From Clostridiaceae bacterium (GTDB taxonomy: Bacteria; Bacillota; Clostridia; Oscillospirales; Acutalibacteraceae), in assembly GCA_016288315.1 (NCBI GenBank), contig JAEEYU010000014.1, positions 1 through 32,021 on the forward strand: DNA of 32,021 nucleotides, in the 5' to 3' direction. The first letter of the stretch is position 1, and each line of letters opens with the position of its first letter. The notes beneath the pieces are model-generated. The model was not told the origin of the DNA. It worked only from the letters and a program-made list of their open reading frames with translations, and searched no databases. The position numbers and the translations under genes were made by a program. Of this stretch, positions 29,566 to 32,021 are shown piece after piece.

Positions 29566-32021
29566 CTAATTAATGCGTTTGCGGTGGCGTCTGCGCCTGC
29601 CGGGTGAAACATCCAGGAGAACGAATGCCGCTGCTGCAAGCATTAACATTGAGCCCGCCGTGGCTGTGATTATTACCGGGGAGAGTCTGCCGCCCGTTTC
29701 GGGCAGAACCGGTATATTTGAGGTTGATGTGTTTGTTACCGTGAGAACACCGCCTTCAATACCCGCTGTGTTGTTGGAGCTGTAGGAAGTCACAAAGCCG
29801 GGAACTTCGCTTATCTCTTCAACATAATACTTGTAGGAGTAGGTGCTTGCATCATCACCGGTTTCGGATAAAACAAGGTCGTCATAAACCTTCTGCCAGC
29901 CGTTTGAAGAGTTAAGGGTGAAGGTGTCGTATTCTTCGTCGTAATAAGAGGTTACGGGTTGTGTCTGAGTGGTCTCTTCGATTGAAACAAAACGATTGTC
30001 CTGGTCTGTATTATGAATTGTTCCGTCGGTAATAAAACCGGGATGCCTGTATGTGGTAAGCGTTTTTGAGTAGGTATAATTCAGCTGCGTGTCTTCGTTT
30101 ATTGTAAACGACTGAACATTTGTGGTAACCGCAGGCCAGAGTGTGTTGCCTCTGTAGCTGACACTGTTAGTCATCTGGGTTGTGGCGAGCTGAGTGCCGT
30201 TTAAACTGATTTTGCCATTGGACTGGTTCTTTTTGCTGCAATAGAATGTTACATAGAAAGAAACCGTGCTGCCGGGGACTACGCTTTTAACCACATCGGC
30301 TTCGCCCTGGACGGATATTGTAACAGTGAAGTAAGTCGGCGTATGTTTTTCAACGTGACGGTTGAGCTGCATTTCGACTTCGGGCAATCCGGTGTCTGTC
30401 AAAGTTGCGCCGATTCTGTTTTTCCAGAGCTTGCGGACCGCCACGAGACCTTCTTCGGGGAACTCCCTGTTTGTGACGGTCAGTTTGCCGTCTTTTGCGG
30501 TGAGTTCGGGAGAATAATCAACTGTGAAATATCCGTCGGGACAGTCTTCACGTATATAATAAGTATATCTTTCGTCGTTTGCGTTGCGGATGGGCAAGGT
30601 GAGGGTTTCGGAATAACCGTCTGAGTCACTGAGGGTTATGTAACTAACCGTCTCTTCGGTGTCGCTGTTTTCCGCCTTGCGGAAAAGGGTGATTTCAACG
30701 TCGGGGAGAGAAGATGTGTTTTCTATCGGGTTGCCGGTCGCATCTTCCCACTTTTTCTCGACGGTGATGTCAACATTCTCTTTTCGGGAGAGGAAGGTTA
30801 CTTTACCGTTGTTGCCGAGAAGTCCGCTGACCGTTGCGCTTGAATCCGCCGTGCCGTCGGCAACTGCCGTGTAGGCATAGGAGCTTGAATATGCGGCGGA
30901 GCCGGTGACATTGTCCGTCTTTGCGGCGGTCGCGTCATTGTCGGTCTTCATTGTGCTGCTGACAAAGTTAAATTCATCGTCGGTGATGACATTGAAATAA
31001 TAATCATTGTCGCCGGGAATTTCATAAGCAACCGTTGTGAGCGGGGTATTGTCGCCGTCGAAGGCGTTTGTGTAGGCGGGACCTTCGCCTATATCATTGT
31101 CAAAATTGACGCCGTAGGTCAGGGTTGTGGGTTCAGCGGGGATGTATTCGCCGTTGGTAATATTTTCTCTGTCGGCGAAGGTGAACATTGCAACCTCGGT
31201 AGCGGGAAGGTTCCAGACAAGAGTCTGCTGACCGCCTGCATCTTCGGTGACCGTTACCGTTGTAGAGTAACCGTGGAAGGTGTAGGTGCCGTCGCCGTCG
31301 GGGTCAACGCCTGTGACGGGGGAAGCTCCGTTCGGCTTCAAGGTTATGTCGGTTATAAACATACCCTCACCGATAACATCGGTGAAAACAACGTCGCTGC
31401 TCGCTTCGCCCGAGCCCTCGTGATTGACTATGGGAATTGTGTATTCCTGCGAGCCCATCTTGATGATATTTGCAAGGGTTACGAAGGCGTTCATCAGAAC
31501 CGAATAAGTGTTGGCAAAGGTTACATAACCGTCGCCCTCATTAATATAGGTATAATTACCGTCCGCGGAATAATCTTTTTCGGTAACTTTGGGAGCCCAG
31601 TCGGACTGACCCATATAATGTTTGATTTTCTCTCGCGAGGTAGCGCCGGTTCCGTTTCTTCCCTCCACTCCGACCATATAATACGGATTCAGAAGGCAAG
31701 CGGTATAGTTTGCACTGTCGTCATCGGCGGGCTCGTCAACTCCGAGGCCTATATTGAACCATTGAACATCAATTTCTTTGCCGTTGCTGTTATATTCCTC
31801 ATAAGCTTCGGCAAGACGGTCACGCCATAAAGAAGCGGAAAGTATTGCTCCTGTTGCCATAAGCTCGCGTCTGTCGCCGCCACCGGAGTCACCCGAGGTG
31901 CCGGAGTTGGTAGTTATCGTATTTGTCCTGAGATCCGAAAGAGTCTCTGAATTCCAGTTTTTACTCGCCAAAGTCGGTTCGCCGTCGGTAAGCATGATAA
32001 CATAGGGTCTGCGTTCAATAC
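29566..32021 (-). CDS. Large LPETG tip adhesin with VWA and CnaB domains (5' end outside window)
   Basis: An open frame of about 817 codons continues off the right edge; the Met at 31995 is internal, because the frame reads through RPYVIMLTDGEP, a VWA beta-strand and metal-site loop. From that Met: the C-terminal half of the VWA domain (1-180), a beta domain (about 185-330), a CnaB domain at 409-511 (VEKKWEDATGN, YIREDCPDGYF) and a second CnaB-like domain at 516-757 (VAVRKLWKNR, YYVEEISEVPGF) with a ~130-residue insertion. LPETG is at 764-768, then a hydrophobic helix and an Arg/Lys-rich tail. VWA plus CnaB is the architecture of SpaC/RrgA-type pilus tip adhesins, which bind host ligands. First gene of the pilus operon as seen here. 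Confidence 0.9.
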   Translation of the reverse strand, partial: IERRPYVIMLTDGEPTLASKNWNSETLSDLRTNTITTNSGTSGDSGGGDRRELMATGAILSASLWRDRLAEAYEEYNSNGKEIDVQWFNIGLGVDEPADDDSANYTACLLNPYYMVGVEGRNGTGATSREKIKHYMGQSDWAPKVTEKDYSADGNYTYINEGDGYVTFANTYSVLMNAFVTLANIIKMGSQEYTIPIVNHEGSGEASSDVVFTDVIGEGMFITDITLKPNGASPVTGVDPDGDGTYTFHGYSTTVTVTEDAGGQQTLVWNLPATEVAMFTFADRENITNGEYIPAEPTTLTYGVNFDNDIGEGPAYTNAFDGDNTPLTTVAYEIPGDNDYYFNVITDDEFNFVSSTMKTDNDATAAKTDNVTGSAAYSSSYAYTAVADGTADSSATVSGLLGNNGKVTFLSRKENVDITVEKKWEDATGNPIENTSSLPDVEITLFRKAENSDTEETVSYITLSDSDGYSETLTLPIRNANDERYTYYIREDCPDGYFTVDYSPELTAKDGKLTVTNREFPEEGLVAVRKLWKNRIGATLTDTGLPEVEMQLNRHVEKHTPTYFTVTISVQGEADVVKSVVPGSTVSFYVTFYCSKKNQSNGKISLNGTQLATTQMTNSVSYRGNTLWPAVTTNVQSFTINEDTQLNYTYSKTLTTYRHPGFITDGTIHNTDQDNRFVSIEETTQTQPVTSYYDEEYDTFTLNSSNGWQKVYDDLVLSETGDDASTYSYKYYVEEISEVPGFVTSYSSNNTAGIEGGVLTVTNTSTSNIPVLPETGGRLSPVIITATAGSMLMLAAAAFVLLDVSPGRRRRHRKRIN

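Noticed and set aside
31273-31830. 185-codon plus-strand frame opposite the tip adhesin
   Set aside because: Shadow of the VWA region; the adhesin frame is continuous and ends in a proper LPETG signal.

Overview
The window looks like chromosomal DNA of an anaerobic, Gram-positive member of the Clostridia, probably a gut Oscillospiraceae/Ruminococcaceae-type bacterium. This is inferred from four things: a SCIFF (six cysteines in forty-five residues) peptide with its radical SAM maturase, a pyruvate formate-lyase with its activase, a PyrR attenuator of Bacillota type, and LPxTG surface proteins with class C and other sortases. Genes are densely packed, with consensus-like -35/-10 promoters and strong purine-rich ribosome binding sites. 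No rRNA, tRNA, CRISPR array, transposase or phage gene is visible, and no gene-free stretch exceeds about 210 bases.

Left part (1-6633). The first 76 bases hold the start of methionyl-tRNA synthetase on the minus strand. A minus-strand sugar cluster follows: ROK kinase, SIS phosphosugar isomerase and an IolG-like dehydrogenase. Back-to-back promoters separate it from a plus-strand NfeD/SPFH membrane pair. A TrmH-type rRNA methyltransferase and an overlapping ComEC-like metallo-beta-lactamase-fold protein are on the minus strand. Middle left (6651-11934): pyrR and uraA form a minus-strand operon behind a complete PyrR-type attenuator. Diverging from it are a lipid kinase with a long charged tail and a secreted alpha/beta hydrolase-like protein with Cys at the nucleophile elbow.

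Middle (11992-21672), all plus strand. The first operon is a DUF134 regulator, pflB, pflA and an Orn/Lys/Arg decarboxylase, expressed from a promoter whose -35 box lies inside a perfect 20-bp palindrome. The second, from a consensus promoter, encodes the 50-residue SCIFF peptide, then a terminator-like hairpin, the SCIFF maturase ScfB, a small metallo-beta-lactamase-fold protein, a flavin reductase-rubredoxin fusion (Hrb), a membrane-anchored metallophosphoesterase and a DUF3784-like membrane protein.

Right part (21646-32021), all minus strand. An L-fucose utilisation operon (fucU, FGGY kinase, fucI) lies downstream of a sortase-assembled pilus operon. The pilus genes in transcription order are a VWA/CnaB tip adhesin (cut by the window edge), a major pilin, class C sortase, a minor LPQTG pilin and a second sortase. 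A striking 64-bp exact tandem duplication of the last codons plus terminator separates the two operons. Together the fuc genes and the pili suggest a host-glycan-using, adhesive gut lifestyle (inference).
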